64,000 bases of DNA from Brevibacterium sp. XM4083 (GCF_006489205.2 NZ_VFYR02000001.1:372001-436000); one strand, 5' to 3'. Shown: positions 9,751 through 21,255, counted from the stretch's first letter. Numbers and translations are program-made. The notes: generated from the letters alone by a model not told the origin.

Positions 9751-10809
9751 ATGAGTACCGGACCGCAGAATGACTGGTTCGAGAAGGACTTCTACAAGAC
9801 CCTCGGCGTCTCCAAGGACGCGTCGGACTCCGAGATCAAGAAGGCCTACCGCAAGCTCGCGCGGAAGTACCATCCGGACGCGAATCCGGGGAACGCCGAG
9901 GCGGAGGCCAAGTTCAAGGAGATCGGACAGGCCCACCAGGTGCTGTCGAACAAGGAATCGCGCGAACAGTACGACCAGGTCCGCGCCATGGGCAGCGGTG
10001 CCAGGTTCAGCGCCGGCGCCGGTGGTGCCGGGGGAGCCGGCGGCGGCTTCGACGACGTGTTCTCCGACCTCTTCGGAGGCGGCGGGCGCACTCGGACCCG
10101 GACGACCTACAGCGGCGGCGGGTTCGGCGGCGGCAGCGGCTACGGCGACGTGCCCCCGGACCTCGCCGACCTCCTCAACGGGTTCGGCGGCGGGTCGTAC
10201 GGCGGCTATGGCGGCGGTTACGACACGGGCTTCGGCGGCGGATACTCGCCACCGGTCAAGGGCGGGGACATCAAGTCCTCGACGAACCTCAGCTTCACCG
10301 AGGCGGCCAACGGCGCATCCGTGAAGCTGCAGATGCCCGGTGGCAAGCCGCTGACCGTGCGCACCCCGATCGGGGTCAAGGACGGGCAGAAGATCCGACT
10401 GGCCGGCAAGGGCAAGCAGAGCCCGAACGGCGGCGATCCCGGTGACGTCATCCTCACCGTCCACGTCAAGCCCCACCCGGTGTTCACCCGCGACGGCGAC
10501 AACCTGCGGATGGACCTGCCGGTGAGCTTCGACGAGGCGGCGCTCGGCGCCGAGGTCAAGGTGCCCACGCTCGGCGGTCAGCCGGTGAAGGTGAAGATCC
10601 CGGCGGGCACGCCCTCCGGCCGGACCCTGCGGGTGCGCGGCAAGGGCGTGAAGACGAAGAAGGGAACAGGCGACCTGCTCGTCACCGTCGAGATCGTCGC
10701 GCCGAAGAACCTCTCGAAGGAAGCGAAGGAAGCCGTCGAAGCGTACAAGACCGCGACGGAATCCGAGGATCCGCGGGCCGGCCTGCTCGATCGGGCCAAG
10801 GCAAGCTGA
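9751..10809 (+). CDS. dnaJ: J-domain co-chaperone, DnaJ without zinc finger
   Basis: 352 residues. J-domain at 10-75 with the invariant HPD (KYHPDAN), then a long glycine/phenylalanine-rich region (about 85-170, with many GGG runs), then two C-terminal beta domains ([16 protein letters not shown]...). There is no CxxCxGxG repeat and no cysteine at all, so the zinc-binding module of classical DnaJ is absent and the protein is a type II (CbpA/DnaJB-like) J-protein. It would stimulate DnaK ATPase and pass on substrates. GGGAGGTG precedes the ATG. Being within the dnaK operon it is likely the main DnaK partner here. Confidence 0.93.
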   Translation: MSTGPQNDWFEKDFYKTLGVSKDASDSEIKKAYRKLARKYHPDANPGNAEAEAKFKEIGQAHQVLSNKESREQYDQVRAMGSGARFSAGAGGAGGAGGGFDDVFSDLFGGGGRTRTRTTYSGGGFGGGSGYGDVPPDLADLLNGFGGGSYGGYGGGYDTGFGGGYSPPVKGGDIKSSTNLSFTEAANGASVKLQMPGGKPLTVRTPIGVKDGQKIRLAGKGKQSPNGGDPGDVILTVHVKPHPVFTRDGDNLRMDLPVSFDEAALGAEVKVPTLGGQPVKVKIPAGTPSGRTLRVRGKGVKTKKGTGDLLVTVEIVAPKNLSKEAKEAVEAYKTATESEDPRAGLLDRAKAS

Positions 10810-10823
10810 GGCAGTGAGGCAGG

Positions 10824-11291
10824 ATGCAGTTCTCTCAGAGCGCGGCGCTCTACGTCATCTCGGTCGCGGCGGAATTGGCGGGGATGCACCCGCAGACTCT
10901 GCGGCAGTATGACCGGATGGGTCTTGTCACCCCGCAGCGCACGGCCGGCAAGGGCCGACGCTATTCGGGGCGGGACATCGCCAAGCTGCGCCTGATCCAG
11001 CATCTCTCGAAGGACGAGGGCGTCAACCTCGTCGGGATCAAGAAGATCATGGAGATGCAGAACCAGATCGACGCCCTGCGCAGCCGGAACCGGGAACTCG
11101 AGGAGGAAGTCCTCGCCGAGGCGGCGGCACGCGAACGCGATTCGCGTGTCTTCGCTGCCGGTTCCGGCGGCGACGTCGTCTCGATCGCACGCGGCCGGCG
11201 ACCGAAGGTCACCGCCGAATCGGAGGCCGGTGCCGTCGTGCTCTACGACGATTTCACCACCCGACGAGTGCGCGGTCCGGCGAAGGCGTGA
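10824..11291 (+). CDS. hspR: HspR, MerR-family heat-shock repressor
   Basis: 155 residues. A MerR winged helix opens the protein (LYVISVAAELAGMHPQTLRQYDRMGLVTPQRT...GRRYSGRDIAKLRLIQHL), followed by a coiled coil (KKIMEMQNQIDALRSRNRELEEEVL) and a basic, low-complexity tail. HspR represses the dnaK operon by binding HAIR sites, with DnaK acting as co-repressor, so free chaperone reports folding load. Both HAIR sites upstream of dnaK support this call. It sits 14 bp after dnaJ and is followed by repeats and a terminator, closing the operon. Confidence 0.95.
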   Translation: MQFSQSAALYVISVAAELAGMHPQTLRQYDRMGLVTPQRTAGKGRRYSGRDIAKLRLIQHLSKDEGVNLVGIKKIMEMQNQIDALRSRNRELEEEVLAEAAARERDSRVFAAGSGGDVVSIARGRRPKVTAESEAGAVVLYDDFTTRRVRGPAKA

Positions 11292-11320
11292 GAGCGATCT
11301 GGGTGGCACCGAGTGGCCGT

Positions 11321-11404
11321 GACGGCAACCTGAGCGGTTGCGACGGTAATTTGAGCGGTTGCGAAGGCAACTTGAGCGACTGCGACGGCAACCTGAGCGA
11401 CACA
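11321..11404. repeat. Four tandem 21-bp repeats downstream of hspR
   Basis: Four adjacent units of GACGGCAACCTGAGCGGTTG(C) type at 11321, 11342, 11363 and 11384, each 21 bp with two to five changes between neighbours. The length is a multiple of three, but no start codon with a ribosome site leads into it on either strand, so I read it as an intergenic repeat just before the operon terminator. Confidence 0.75.
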
Positions 11405-11439
11405 GAGCGGCTGTGACCAGGGGCAGGGCATCATTTCCA

Positions 11440-11466
11440 GGGGCGGAGCGATCCGCCCCTTCTTCG
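11440..11466 (+). terminator. Rho-independent terminator of the dnaK operon
   Basis: An 8-bp GC-rich stem GGGGCGGA (11440-11447), loop GCGA, TCCGCCCC (11452-11459), followed by TTCTTC. It lies 150 bp after hspR and immediately after the 21-bp repeat array. Confidence 0.8.
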
Positions 11467-11489
11467 TGCCCGAAACTCCGTCGGATTCC

Positions 11490-11591
11490 CGCTGGTCCTC
11501 TGCGCTCCGCCGGCCCGAACGTCGCTTCGGCTCAGCCTGTTTCGGGCGGCTCACCTTTTGAACAGAGCCGCTCGAACTGACCTGAGCCGCA
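11490..11591. repeat. 102-bp direct repeat, left copy, flanking the urease region
   Basis: Bases 11490-11591 match 19629-19730 at 99 of 102 positions, in the same orientation, with sharp ends (CGCTGGTCCTCTGCG to CCTGAGCCGCA). The three differences are single substitutions. The two copies enclose exactly the permease, urease and nickel transporter genes and little else. No transposase or terminal inverted repeat is visible. Confidence 0.9.
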
Positions 11592-11733
11592 ACGTGAGGC
11601 TCTGAGGGTGCAGGACTCTGAAGGAGCGACTCACAGGGGCCGAGAAATCACGGCAGGTCGCCCTCCGGCACCCGGAGTAGTCGAAGCACGTCGCCTCCGA
11701 CAGGTCACCCTGCACAGGACGCTGACTGCAGTC

Positions 11734-11771
11734 GAAACACTAGCGAAACGTTGCTCACCACGGGACGAAAC
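11734..11771 (+). promoter_or_regulatory. 11-bp-phased GAAAC array, candidate GlnR box
   Basis: GAAAC occurs at 11734-11738, 11745-11749 and 11767-11771, with a weaker CACCA in the missing phase at 11756-11760, so all elements are spaced 11 bp apart. GlnR of actinobacteria binds gTnAC and GAAAC half-sites separated by six bases. The array is 56 bp upstream of the permease-urease operon, a common nitrogen-control target. The a-type half-sites are poor matches, so this is a candidate only. Confidence 0.45.
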
Positions 11772-11826
11772 AATCGACTGTCAGGATGGGCGCTGTTGAG
11801 ATCGACGAGCGACCGAGGAGACCATC

Positions 11827-13506
11827 ATGACGATGTCTGCAGACAAGTCGACGGCACCGCCGGGGACGAGCAGCGAGGCGAAAGCCGCAGCGCGCGAGAG
11901 TCTCGAGGACTACACCCTGAGATTCGCGCCGCGCTCCTACCGCACGTGGGCACCGGCTGTGGTGGCGACGAGTGCGCTGGGAGGCATCGCGTATCTCGCT
12001 GACTTCTCAATCGGTGCGAGCATCGGTCTGGCACACGGCACAGCCAACGGCATCCTCGGCATCCTCACGGCGGCCATCATCATCTTCCTCACTGGCTGGC
12101 CCTTGGCCTTCTACGCCGCACGCTACAACCTCGACCTCGATCTCATCACCCGCGGAGCAGGGTTCGGGTACTACGGCTCGGTGATCACGAACATCATCTT
12201 CGCCACCTTCACGTTCATCTTCTTCGCCCTCGAGGGTTCGATCATGGCCCAGGGACTCTACTTGGGACTCGGCATTCCGCGTCCGATCGGCTACCTCATC
12301 TCCACAGTCCTCATCTTCCCGCTCGTCATCTTCGGCATGAAGGCGCTGGCTCGACTGCAGGTCTCGACGACACCGCTCTGGCTCGTCCTCATGGTCGTCC
12401 CCGTCGGCTACCTCATCGCCTTCCAACCGGAATCCGTGAGCACCTTCTTCGCGTACCAGGGCGAGAGCGGCGAGAGCGCGAACTTCGCCTCGGCCATGCT
12501 CGCCGCTGGAGTCTGCCTCTCGCTCATCGCCCAGATCGCCGAGCAGATCGACTACCTGCGATTCATGCCCCCGCGCACTCCGGCTAACCATCGCAGCTGG
12601 TGGACGGCGGTGATCCTCGCCGGTCCCGGCTGGGTGATCTTCGGGGCGATCAAGCAGATCATCGGCATGTTCCTCGCCGTCTACCTCATCGCCAACGTGC
12701 CTGGAGCCACCGGATTCGCGACCGAACCGGTGCAGCAACTGCTCGCCACCTACGAGCAGATGATGCCGCAATGGCTCGCCCTACTGCTCGCCGTCGTCCT
12801 CGTCGTCATCTCCCAGGTGAAGATCAACGTGACGAACGCCTACTCCGGGTCGCTGGCGTGGACGAACGCGTACACCCGGATCACCAAGCGCTACCCGGGG
12901 CGGATCACCTTCCTCGTCGTCAACCTGCTCTTCGCTCTGGCGCTCATGGAACTCAACATGTTCGACTTCCTCAACGCGATCCTCAGCTTCTACGCCAACC
13001 TCGCGATGTCGTGGATCTGCGTCGTCGCCGCGGACATCGCCATCAACAAGTACGTGCTGGGACTCTCACCGAAGACTCCGGAGTTCCGCCGCGGCATGCT
13101 CTACGACTGGAACCCGGTCGGCGTCGTCTCCCTCGTGCTCTCCGGTGGGGTGTCCATCGCCATCTACTTCGGTGCTTTCGGGGCCGCAGTCCAGCCGTTC
13201 TCCCCGCTCTTCGCCGTCGGCATCGCCATCGTCGCCACTCCGCTCATGGCGATCATCACCCGGGGGCGCTTCTATCTGCGTCGACAGGACGACGGCATCG
13301 ACGTGCCGATGTATGACGACGACGGCAACCCCACGGATGCGACCCTGTGGTGCCACGTCACGGAGATGGAGTTCGAGCGTCCCGACATGATCGCCTCGGC
13401 GAAGACCGGACCGAACGGGGAGACGCTCTATCTCAGCTCTCTGGCATTGTCGACCGATCGCCTCGGCGAACATGTCCTGCCTGCCGACCCGGTCCGGGAG
13501 CGCTGA
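11827..13506 (+). CDS. NCS1-family nucleobase/urea-type permease linked to urease
   Basis: 559 residues with about 12 transmembrane helices. The N-terminal [18 protein letters not shown] and the helix-1 region [16 protein letters not shown], plus [24 protein letters not shown] in the middle, are typical of the purine-cytosine/allantoin permease group (cation symporters). An unusual hydrophilic C-terminal extension of about 80 residues (from [17 protein letters not shown]) is cytoplasmic. GAGGAG precedes the ATG. The stop overlaps the ureA start as TGATG, so translation is coupled to urease. This placement suggests it imports urea or a purine or ureide that yields urea, but the substrate is not shown by sequence. 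Confidence 0.85.
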   Translation: MTMSADKSTAPPGTSSEAKAAARESLEDYTLRFAPRSYRTWAPAVVATSALGGIAYLADFSIGASIGLAHGTANGILGILTAAIIIFLTGWPLAFYAARYNLDLDLITRGAGFGYYGSVITNIIFATFTFIFFALEGSIMAQGLYLGLGIPRPIGYLISTVLIFPLVIFGMKALARLQVSTTPLWLVLMVVPVGYLIAFQPESVSTFFAYQGESGESANFASAMLAAGVCLSLIAQIAEQIDYLRFMPPRTPANHRSWWTAVILAGPGWVIFGAIKQIIGMFLAVYLIANVPGATGFATEPVQQLLATYEQMMPQWLALLLAVVLVVISQVKINVTNAYSGSLAWTNAYTRITKRYPGRITFLVVNLLFALALMELNMFDFLNAILSFYANLAMSWICVVAADIAINKYVLGLSPKTPEFRRGMLYDWNPVGVVSLVLSGGVSIAIYFGAFGAAVQPFSPLFAVGIAIVATPLMAIITRGRFYLRRQDDGIDVPMYDDDGNPTDATLWCHVTEMEFERPDMIASAKTGPNGETLYLSSLALSTDRLGEHVLPADPVRER

Positions 13507-13808
13507 TGCACTTCACACCGGGGGACACGGAGAAGCTGCTGCTCTCCGTCGCCGGCATGGTCGCCCGCGATCGCCTGTCGCGGGGCGTTCCGCTCAACTA
13601 TCCCGAATCCGTTGCGCTGCTGAGCACCTGGGTGATCGAGCGAGCACGTGAGGGGGCCGCAGTCGAGGAGCTCATGGTCACCGGACGAGAGGTCCTCAGC
13701 CGCGACGACGTCATGGACGATGTGGCGCCGATGCTCCACGACGTCCAGGTCGAGGCCACGTTCCCCGACGGGCGCAAACTCGTCACCATCCACAACCCCA
13801 TCGACTGA
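13506..13808 (+). CDS. ureA: Urease subunit gamma
   Basis: 100 residues, the standard length. [48 protein letters not shown] and the C-terminal [20 protein letters not shown] are UreA signatures. It forms the gamma part of the (alpha-beta-gamma)3 urease that hydrolyses urea to ammonia and carbamate in the cytoplasm. The ATG shares a base with the permease stop, and ureB begins 12 bp after its stop. Confidence 0.97.
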   Translation: MHFTPGDTEKLLLSVAGMVARDRLSRGVPLNYPESVALLSTWVIERAREGAAVEELMVTGREVLSRDDVMDDVAPMLHDVQVEATFPDGRKLVTIHNPID

Positions 13809-13820
13809 CAGGACCGCTTC

Positions 13821-14148
13821 ATGGCAGGCATGAGAGACCACGGGCCCGGTGCCGTGAGGGTGCGCGAGGGAACCCGCAACCTCAACGCACGCGCTGCCGG
13901 GGCAGAGATCGGCAGCATCACCATCGAGAACACGGGAGATCGTCCGGTTCAGATCGGATCGCACTTCCACCTACCCGACGTCAACGCCGCATTGGCGTTC
14001 GACCGGGCACGGGCCGATGGTTGCCGACTCGACATTCCGGCAGGAACCTCGATCCGGTTCGAACCGGGGGCGTCGCGGACCGTGCCGATCGTCCGCCTCG
14101 GCGGTCGTGCCCGGGTGCCCGGTCTGCGGATTCGCACGGACGGCTCTG

Positions 14149-14156
<8 letters not shown>
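13821..14156 (+). CDS. ureB: Urease subunit beta
   Basis: 111 residues. After a short N-terminal extension it shows NAGRE-like [46 protein letters not shown], which is the UreB core, and ends [13 protein letters not shown]. It has a structural role in the urease trimer. An AGGA box is 8-10 bp before the ATG. The last 8 bp overlap the start of ureC, so the subunits are made in a coupled way. Confidence 0.96.
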
Positions 14157-15851
<1,695 letters not shown>

Positions 15852-15852
<1 letters not shown>

Positions 15853-16595
15853 TGGACACGGTGACGCTCAACGCGCTGGGGCCCGGGGCCGCCTCGGCGA
15901 TCATCATGCTCCTCGCCGACGCCCGCCTGCCCGCGGGAGCACACGTGACCTCGAACGGCGTCGAAGCCGGTCTGCGCCACGGGCTCGTGACGGGGGAGGT
16001 CGCGGCCTACATGCGCGCACGGATGCGCACCGTCGTCCGCGTGGAAGCCGGCACCGCCGTCGTCACCCGCCATGCCCTGACCGACACTCGCGTCGTCGAC
16101 GGCGATGAGGTCGACCGCGGCAGCAGGAGCGACCGGGAGTCCAGTGCGATCCTCGCTGACATCGGCGACGAATGGGCAGCGCGAACTCCCAGCCCGGCCT
16201 TGCGGGAGATCGCCGAGGCGCTCGGAGCGGGACTGCGTCGCGTGGCGGTCACGCTGTGGCCCAAGTTGAACCCGGTGATGCCGCGGCGCGGACTCCCGCG
16301 TCCTGTGGTGCTCGGCTCCATCGCCGCAGCCGCCGGGATTCCGGCAGCCGACCTCGTGCGCCTCGTCGCCTACGACGATGCGCAGACGGTCGCTGCTGCG
16401 ATGCTCAAACTCGAACCGATGGATCCGCTTGCGGCCACCGGTTGGGTGCTCGAGGCGTGCACCGCCTTCGAGCCCTGTGTCGCCGATCTGGCGACGCTCA
16501 CCGACCCCGCAGCGATTCCCGCTGCCGGGGCACCGCTCATCGAGGACTGGGCAGAGGCCCAGTCCGCACTGCCGAGGAGGCTGTTTCGTGCCTGA
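15852..16595 (+). CDS. ureF: Urease accessory protein UreF
   Basis: 247 residues, all-helical. [27 protein letters not shown] near the start, and the Gly-rich [15 protein letters not shown] followed by a helical end, fit UreF. It acts in the UreD-UreF-UreG complex that delivers nickel to the apo-enzyme and gates UreG GTPase activity. The ATG overlaps the ureC stop. The sequence is more diverged than the structural subunits, as is normal for UreF. No ureE is present between ureC and ureF. Confidence 0.9.
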
Positions 16596-17442
16596 GATCC
16601 CCACCCCGCACCGTTCCCTGCGACTCGGAGTCGCCGGACCCGTAGGCACCGGCAAGAGTTCGCTCATCGCGATGATCTGCCGCACCCTGGCCGACGAGAT
16701 CCGCATCGGGGTCATCACCAACGACATCTACACCGACGAGGATGCCCGGCTGCTCAGGGCTGCCGGGGTCCTCGATCCCGACCGGATCCGCGCCATTGAG
16801 ACCGGGGCGTGCCCTCATACGGCGATCCGCGACGACGTCACGGCCAACCTCGCGGGAGTCGAGGAGCTCGAAGCCGCCTTCGATCCGCTCGACCTCGTGC
16901 TCGTCGAATCCGGCGGGGACAACCTCACTGCGACGTTCTCGCCGGCTCTCATCGACGCCCAGATCTTCGTCCTCGACGTCGCCGGCGGTGGCGATGTAGC
17001 GCGCAAGGGCGGGCCCGGAATCGGGCGCGCCGATCTCCTCGTCGTCAACAAGACCGACCTCGCGCCGTACGTGGGCGTTGATGTCGAGCAGATGATCTCC
17101 GACGCCGAGGCGGCACGCGAGCAGGGCCCGGTGCTCGGGCTGTCGCGCACCGACAAGGAATCCGTCGCGCGTCTGCGGTCATGGCTGCTTGCCCTGCTCG
17201 AGACGCACCGGTCCGGGGCGCACGAACCGCAGGATCCGGGTCCGATGGCACCGCATTTCCATGCCGATGATGACGGGGGATACGTGCACTCGCACGCCGA
17301 AAGTGAGAGCCACGGGCACGCGGACGATCCCAATCATGCCGATTCCGACCACGACAGTGCCGGCGGCCCCGACCCCCGGGAGCATGCAGAGGGCGGAGAC
17401 CGGATCCCAGCGGATCGGGTACTTGCAGATGGTCGGGGATGA
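16588..17442 (+). CDS. ureG: Urease accessory GTPase UreG with a His-rich C-terminal tail
   Basis: 284 residues, about 75 longer than usual. The GTPase body (1-205) has the P-loop GPVGTGKS (17-24), the CPH nickel-binding motif (CPHTAIRDD), [13 protein letters not shown] and NKTD. Residues 207-284 form an Asp/His-rich tail with 11 histidines ([33 protein letters not shown]), likely binding or storing nickel. The start is GTG at 16588, with GAGGAGG just upstream and an 8-bp overlap with ureF. It uses GTP hydrolysis to insert Ni into urease. His tracts in UreG are usually N-terminal, and with no ureE in the cluster the tail may supply nickel. Confidence 0.95.
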   Translation: MPEIPTPHRSLRLGVAGPVGTGKSSLIAMICRTLADEIRIGVITNDIYTDEDARLLRAAGVLDPDRIRAIETGACPHTAIRDDVTANLAGVEELEAAFDPLDLVLVESGGDNLTATFSPALIDAQIFVLDVAGGGDVARKGGPGIGRADLLVVNKTDLAPYVGVDVEQMISDAEAAREQGPVLGLSRTDKESVARLRSWLLALLETHRSGAHEPQDPGPMAPHFHADDDGGYVHSHAESESHGHADDPNHADSDHDSAGGPDPREHAEGGDRIPADRVLADGRG

Positions 17443-18176
17443 CCCATATCGCCGTCGAACGGGTCGCCGGACGCAAGCTTCCGCAGGTGCGTCTGACTCC
17501 CGGTCTCATGCAACCGCGGCTGATCTCCCGCGCGGCCGGAGGGCGCGCGCATGTGGCGATCGTCGCCGGAGGCGCGGCGCTCCTCGGCGGGGATGCGGTG
17601 ACGATCGGCATCCGGGTCGGGCACGGATGCCGGCTCATCATCGAAGACGTCGGGGGCACAGTCGCTTACCCGACCAATGCGGCGGAGTCGCGGTGGGACG
17701 TCGACATCGAGGTGGGCGCGGCCGGCAGTCTCATCTGGGAGACGTACCCGTTCGTCGTCGCGTCGGGGGCGCGGGTGCGACGGTCGACTCGGGTGCGCGT
17801 CGGCGCCGAGGCGACGGTGCATCTGCGGGAGACGATCGTGCTCGGGCGGTCGGGCGAAGTCGGCGGGGCTCTGCGGAGCAGCACCGATGTGCGCGACTGC
17901 GCGGGGAGGCCGTATTTCGTCGAGGACCTCGATGTCGACGGGACCGATCCGCTGCCGGGCGTCCTCGGATCCGCCTCAGTCCTCGACACGGCGATGCTCT
18001 TCGGCAGGAGAGACGAAGCCGCCGGTCCGACTGCGGGTGACGACGTGGGCGGCGGGACGACAGTGCGAATACTCGAACTCGCACGGCCCGGGACGATCGC
18101 GAGAGCGATCGGTGCCGCCGCTCACGAGTCGCACGTCGACTCCGTGTGGCAGCGGTGGACCCGACCGACCGAGTGA
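17439..18176 (+). CDS. ureD: Urease accessory protein UreD
   Basis: 245 residues. The order of blocks fits Ure[53 protein letters not shown], and the beta-rich [43 protein letters not shown]. UreD (UreH) is the scaffold that binds apo-urease and recruits UreF-UreG, with a proposed nickel tunnel. It overlaps ureG by ATGA. It is the last of the six urease genes; the nickel transporter follows after 94 bp. Confidence 0.92.
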   Translation: MTHIAVERVAGRKLPQVRLTPGLMQPRLISRAAGGRAHVAIVAGGAALLGGDAVTIGIRVGHGCRLIIEDVGGTVAYPTNAAESRWDVDIEVGAAGSLIWETYPFVVASGARVRRSTRVRVGAEATVHLRETIVLGRSGEVGGALRSSTDVRDCAGRPYFVEDLDVDGTDPLPGVLGSASVLDTAMLFGRRDEAAGPTAGDDVGGGTTVRILELARPGTIARAIGAAAHESHVDSVWQRWTRPTE

Positions 18177-18270
18177 GCATGCGACAACTGCTCACGGTGA
18201 GCTGCCGGGGCATGGAACAGGCGGCCGGAGTGCCACACCTGACCGGGAAGGCGAACAAGTGAGGGACGCA

Positions 18271-19437
18271 ATGGATACAGGCACACCGAAGGTGGAGACG
18301 AAGGGACCGACAATGGATACGACGACAGCGGGACGGTCGAGAACGGGGCAGGTGGACGGCACCCGATTCGATGCGGACTGGTGGCGGATGCGGACGCCGT
18401 TGATCGTCATCGCGGGGCTCGCGATCGCAGGGATCAGCCTAGTCCTCGCCTCGACGAACGAGATCGGCCACGCCGCAGCCTGGGGTCTGGCGGCAACAGC
18501 CGTGCTCCTCGGCGCTCGCCATGCCTTCGACGCCGACCACGTCGCCGTCATCGACAACGTCACCCGGCGACTCGCGACCGCTGACCAATCCCGGCTTCGT
18601 GGTGGTGCCGTCGGATTCTGGTTCGCGCTCGGGCACTCGAGCGTCGTCATCATCACCGCTGCCCTCGTCACCGCCGGTGCCGCCGCGGCTCGCAGCCTCG
18701 TCGTGAGTGAGGACTCCGATCTGCGTGCCGGTCTCGGGATGTGGGGACTGCTGTTCGCGACCTGCGTCGTGGGGGTCTTCGGGATCGTCAACCTCGTCGC
18801 GTTCATCCGCCTTCTGCGCGACCGTCGCACTGGGGGAGCGCCCGCGGCAGATCCGAACGGTGACACTGGAGCCGGTTCTGCGCCCCGTGGACCTCTCACG
18901 ACAGTCTTCTCCCGGCTCATCGGCACCGTCGATCGACCGGCGCGGATGTATCCCATCGGGCTCCTCTTCGGGCTCGGGTTCGACACCGCGGCGACGATCG
19001 GACTGATGATCGCGGCCGGTGCAACGGCCGCGAGCACGTCGCCGCTTCTCGCTCTGTCGCTTCCGCTGCTCTTCGCTGCAGGTATGGCGGCGTGCGACAC
19101 CGGGGACAGCGTGATGATGGCGAGGCTCTATCGCTGGGCCGCCGGTGACGGCGGGCGATTCCGCCGCTACAACCTCATCGTCACCGGACTCTCAGTGCTC
19201 ATCGCGGCCATCGTCGTCATCGCCGGTGTCGCCGAGGCGGGGGTGGAGACCGCGACGTTCACCCTTCCCGCCCCGGATACGGAGTACGCCGGGTTCGTCG
19301 CCACCGGCTTGTTCGTGCTCATCGCTGTCGCGGCTCTTCTCACAGCGCGACGACGGGCGGCAACCGCTGAACGCAGGGACGACGGGAAAGTTCTGAGCGC
19401 CGAGGTGGGAGAGGGGCCCGCGGCGAGTGACAGGTGA
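18271..19437 (+). CDS. NiCoT-family nickel/cobalt transporter
   Basis: 388 residues with about eight transmembrane helices. The family motif in helix 2 is ARHAFDADHVAVIDN, with its Ni-binding His and Asp; FALGHSSVV, LLFGLGFDTAATIG and a degenerate GMAACDTGDSVMM (usually GMSLVDTxDG) follow. A hydrophilic loop of about 30 residues lies between helices 4 and 5. High-affinity nickel import would feed the urease maturation proteins encoded just upstream. The ATG at 18271 follows GAGGGA; a second in-frame ATG at 18313, behind AAGGGA, is equally possible and would remove 14 residues. A small shared transcript with the urease genes is likely. Confidence 0.92.
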   Translation: MDTGTPKVETKGPTMDTTTAGRSRTGQVDGTRFDADWWRMRTPLIVIAGLAIAGISLVLASTNEIGHAAAWGLAATAVLLGARHAFDADHVAVIDNVTRRLATADQSRLRGGAVGFWFALGHSSVVIITAALVTAGAAAARSLVVSEDSDLRAGLGMWGLLFATCVVGVFGIVNLVAFIRLLRDRRTGGAPAADPNGDTGAGSAPRGPLTTVFSRLIGTVDRPARMYPIGLLFGLGFDTAATIGLMIAAGATAASTSPLLALSLPLLFAAGMAACDTGDSVMMARLYRWAAGDGGRFRRYNLIVTGLSVLIAAIVVIAGVAEAGVETATFTLPAPDTEYAGFVATGLFVLIAVAALLTARRRAATAERRDDGKVLSAEVGEGPAASDR

Positions 19438-19628
19438 TGCTCGGCGGCGCTGTTCGCCTCTCTGCACTGGTCGCCTCGCCTTCGAATTATGGGAGCACGC
19501 CGTCGCGGCCAGACTGGGTTGTGGGCAGTTCGCTCTGAGATGGCCAAGGCAGCCTCGGCCTTCTCTGTCCCACCTGGCGCAAACCGCGGCCCAACGCGAA
19601 TTCCGTGGGCAACCAGGAGTGGGGAGGA

Positions 19629-19730
19629 CGCTGGTCCTCTGCGCTCCGCCGACCCGAACGTCGTTTCGGCTCAGCCTGTTTCGGGCGGCTCACGTTTTGA
19701 ACAGAGCCGCTCGAACTGACCTGAGCCGCA
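19629..19730. repeat. 102-bp direct repeat, right copy, flanking the urease region
   Basis: Matches 11490-11591 at 99 of 102 positions. It lies 190 bp after the nickel transporter. The segment just before it (19528-19582) also contains CTGAGATGGCCA and CCTGGCGCAAAC words that match the arms of the palindrome at 46241-46306, so several dispersed elements have accumulated here. No gene is visible between 19438 and 19786. Confidence 0.9.
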
Positions 19731-19786
19731 GCGGTGGCGGCCGTCGTTTTCTCGCCCGACCTCAGCCTCACGCGTCCTGGAACTGA

Positions 19787-19827
19787 CTGAGGCGCCTGGT
19801 CCGACAGTGTCGAACCAGGCGCCTCAG
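19787..19827. terminator. Bidirectional hairpin between nickel transporter and LPXTG gene
   Basis: A 14-bp perfect stem, CTGAGGCGCCTGGT (19787-19800) with ACCAGGCGCCTCAG (19814-19827), is extended inward by CGACA/TGTCG. It sits 45 bp beyond the stop of the minus-strand surface protein and serves both converging transcripts. There is no strong T-run. Confidence 0.75.
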
Positions 19828-19871
19828 GGCTTCCGGGGACTCAGCTCAGCGAGATGAGTCCGCCGGCCGGA

Positions 19872-21176
19872 TCAGATGTCCGAGGGCGAAGGGACACCCT
19901 TCTTGCGGCGCTTCGTCAGGAAGATCGCAGTGCCGCCGACGAGGAGGAGGCCGGCACCGGCTGCGAGGCCGGTGAGCTCCATACCGGTGCGGGGCAGGTC
20001 GCCTCCACCGTTTCCGCCGCCGTTGCCGCCATCGGAGCCACCGTCATCATTGCCGTCGCTGCCGCCGGCGTTCGGGTCCTCTTCCACCGAGAACTTGCCG
20101 GTGAGCTCGTCGTCACCGCAGGTCACGGTCACGTCGTAGTCGCCGATGTACGCGCTCGGGTTCGACGCCGAGGTGCCGTAGACCGTGACGGAGGCGTTGC
20201 CCTCATCGTCGGCCTTCTCAGTTTCATCGAACGCCGTCACCGAGGAGTTGCCCTTGGGGTTGACCACGAAGCGCACGTCTTCGCCGGGCTCGCAGTTCTC
20301 GACGACGAGCTTGACGCCCTTGTCCTTCTGGACGAAGTCCTTCGGGGTGACGGATTCGGGAGAGACGATCAGCTTCGCCTCGGCGGCCGGGGTGGTCGGC
20401 GTCTCGGTGGCATCCTCGACGACGGTGAATGCCTGCGGCTCGGTCTTCTCACCCGACTCGTCGTCGATGAACGTGACCGTGTACTTGCCGGGCTTGACGC
20501 CCTTCGCAGTGAAGGTCCCATCGACGTTGCCCTTGTCGTCGGCTTTGGCGACGACGGTGTCGTCGGCGTCGACGCCTTCGATGCTCACATCTCCGCCGGG
20601 GGTGAATCCCTCTCCGGTGAAGGTCAGACCCCACTTCTCAAGATCTGCAGCGGAGATCTCCTTCGACTCGAGGCTCGCCTTCGGGTCGACGGCCGGAGCG
20701 GTGGGCTCTTCGGTCTCGTCGCCGCCGGCGGTCACCTCGAAATTGGTGCTGTACGTTTCGTTCTCATCAGCGACATTGGTGACAGTCACGGAGTACCCGC
20801 CGATGAATGCATCGCTGGCCGTGCCCAGGCTGTTGACACCGGTCTCAAAGGCGCCGGTCTCGTCGGTGGTGACGGTTTCCTCGTACGGAGCGACGTTCTG
20901 ACCGGACGTGGGGGTGACCACCATCGTGAATTTGGCATCGGGTGCGAGTCCGGCGCCCGAGATGCCGACACCGGGATCGGCGAACTCGTCGGTCGTCACG
21001 CTCGCCGACGACACGGCGATCGTGCCCTCGGAGGCCGAAGCGTCGGCGGGAGACGGTGCCTGCTGAATCGAGGCCGGGCCTTCTGGAGCCTGCGTGCTCG
21101 GGGTGGCGATGACCGGGGATGCTGCCAGGCCGGTGATGGCGAGGGCCACCACGGGGGCGAGGGCGAGTTTCTTCAT
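19872..21176 (-). CDS. LPXTG-anchored surface protein, paralogue 1
   Basis: 434 residues. Signal peptide 1-25 (MKKLALAPVVALAITGLAASPVIA). Three beta-rich, Ig-like repeats fill about 45-370; the third (VSPESVTPKDFVQKDKGVKLVVENCEPGEDVRFVV..., to CGDDEL) has two cysteines and is shared with two further genes in this window. A Gly/Asp spacer leads to the sorting signal LPRTG (394-398), a hydrophobic helix and a KRRKK tail, followed by ten extra residues. A class of sortase would cross-link it to the wall. AAGGACAG precedes the ATG. Function is unknown; adhesion or wall structure are possibilities. Confidence 0.88.
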   Translation of the reverse strand: MKKLALAPVVALAITGLAASPVIATPSTQAPEGPASIQQAPSPADASASEGTIAVSSASVTTDEFADPGVGISGAGLAPDAKFTMVVTPTSGQNVAPYEETVTTDETGAFETGVNSLGTASDAFIGGYSVTVTNVADENETYSTNFEVTAGGDETEEPTAPAVDPKASLESKEISAADLEKWGLTFTGEGFTPGGDVSIEGVDADDTVVAKADDKGNVDGTFTAKGVKPGKYTVTFIDDESGEKTEPQAFTVVEDATETPTTPAAEAKLIVSPESVTPKDFVQKDKGVKLVVENCEPGEDVRFVVNPKGNSSVTAFDETEKADDEGNASVTVYGTSASNPSAYIGDYDVTVTCGDDELTGKFSVEEDPNAGGSDGNDDGGSDGGNGGGNGGGDLPRTGMELTGLAAGAGLLLVGGTAIFLTKRRKKGVPSPSDI

Positions 21177-21255
21177 TTCTGTCCTTCGAAATGCGGAGGG
21201 AGGAGAGCTTCCGAAAGTAACAGTAATGACACATTCACGACGCACATAGTTTAGA

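Noticed and set aside
18177-18270. Nickel-cobalt riboswitch before the NiCoT gene
   Set aside because: The 94-bp gap is too short and shows none of the paired stems of the known riboswitch class.
21176-21240. MtrA-type box (GTCAT-N4-GTTACT) upstream of LPXTG paralogue 1
   Set aside because: Only a partial match, and nothing similar stands at the same place upstream of the other two paralogues.
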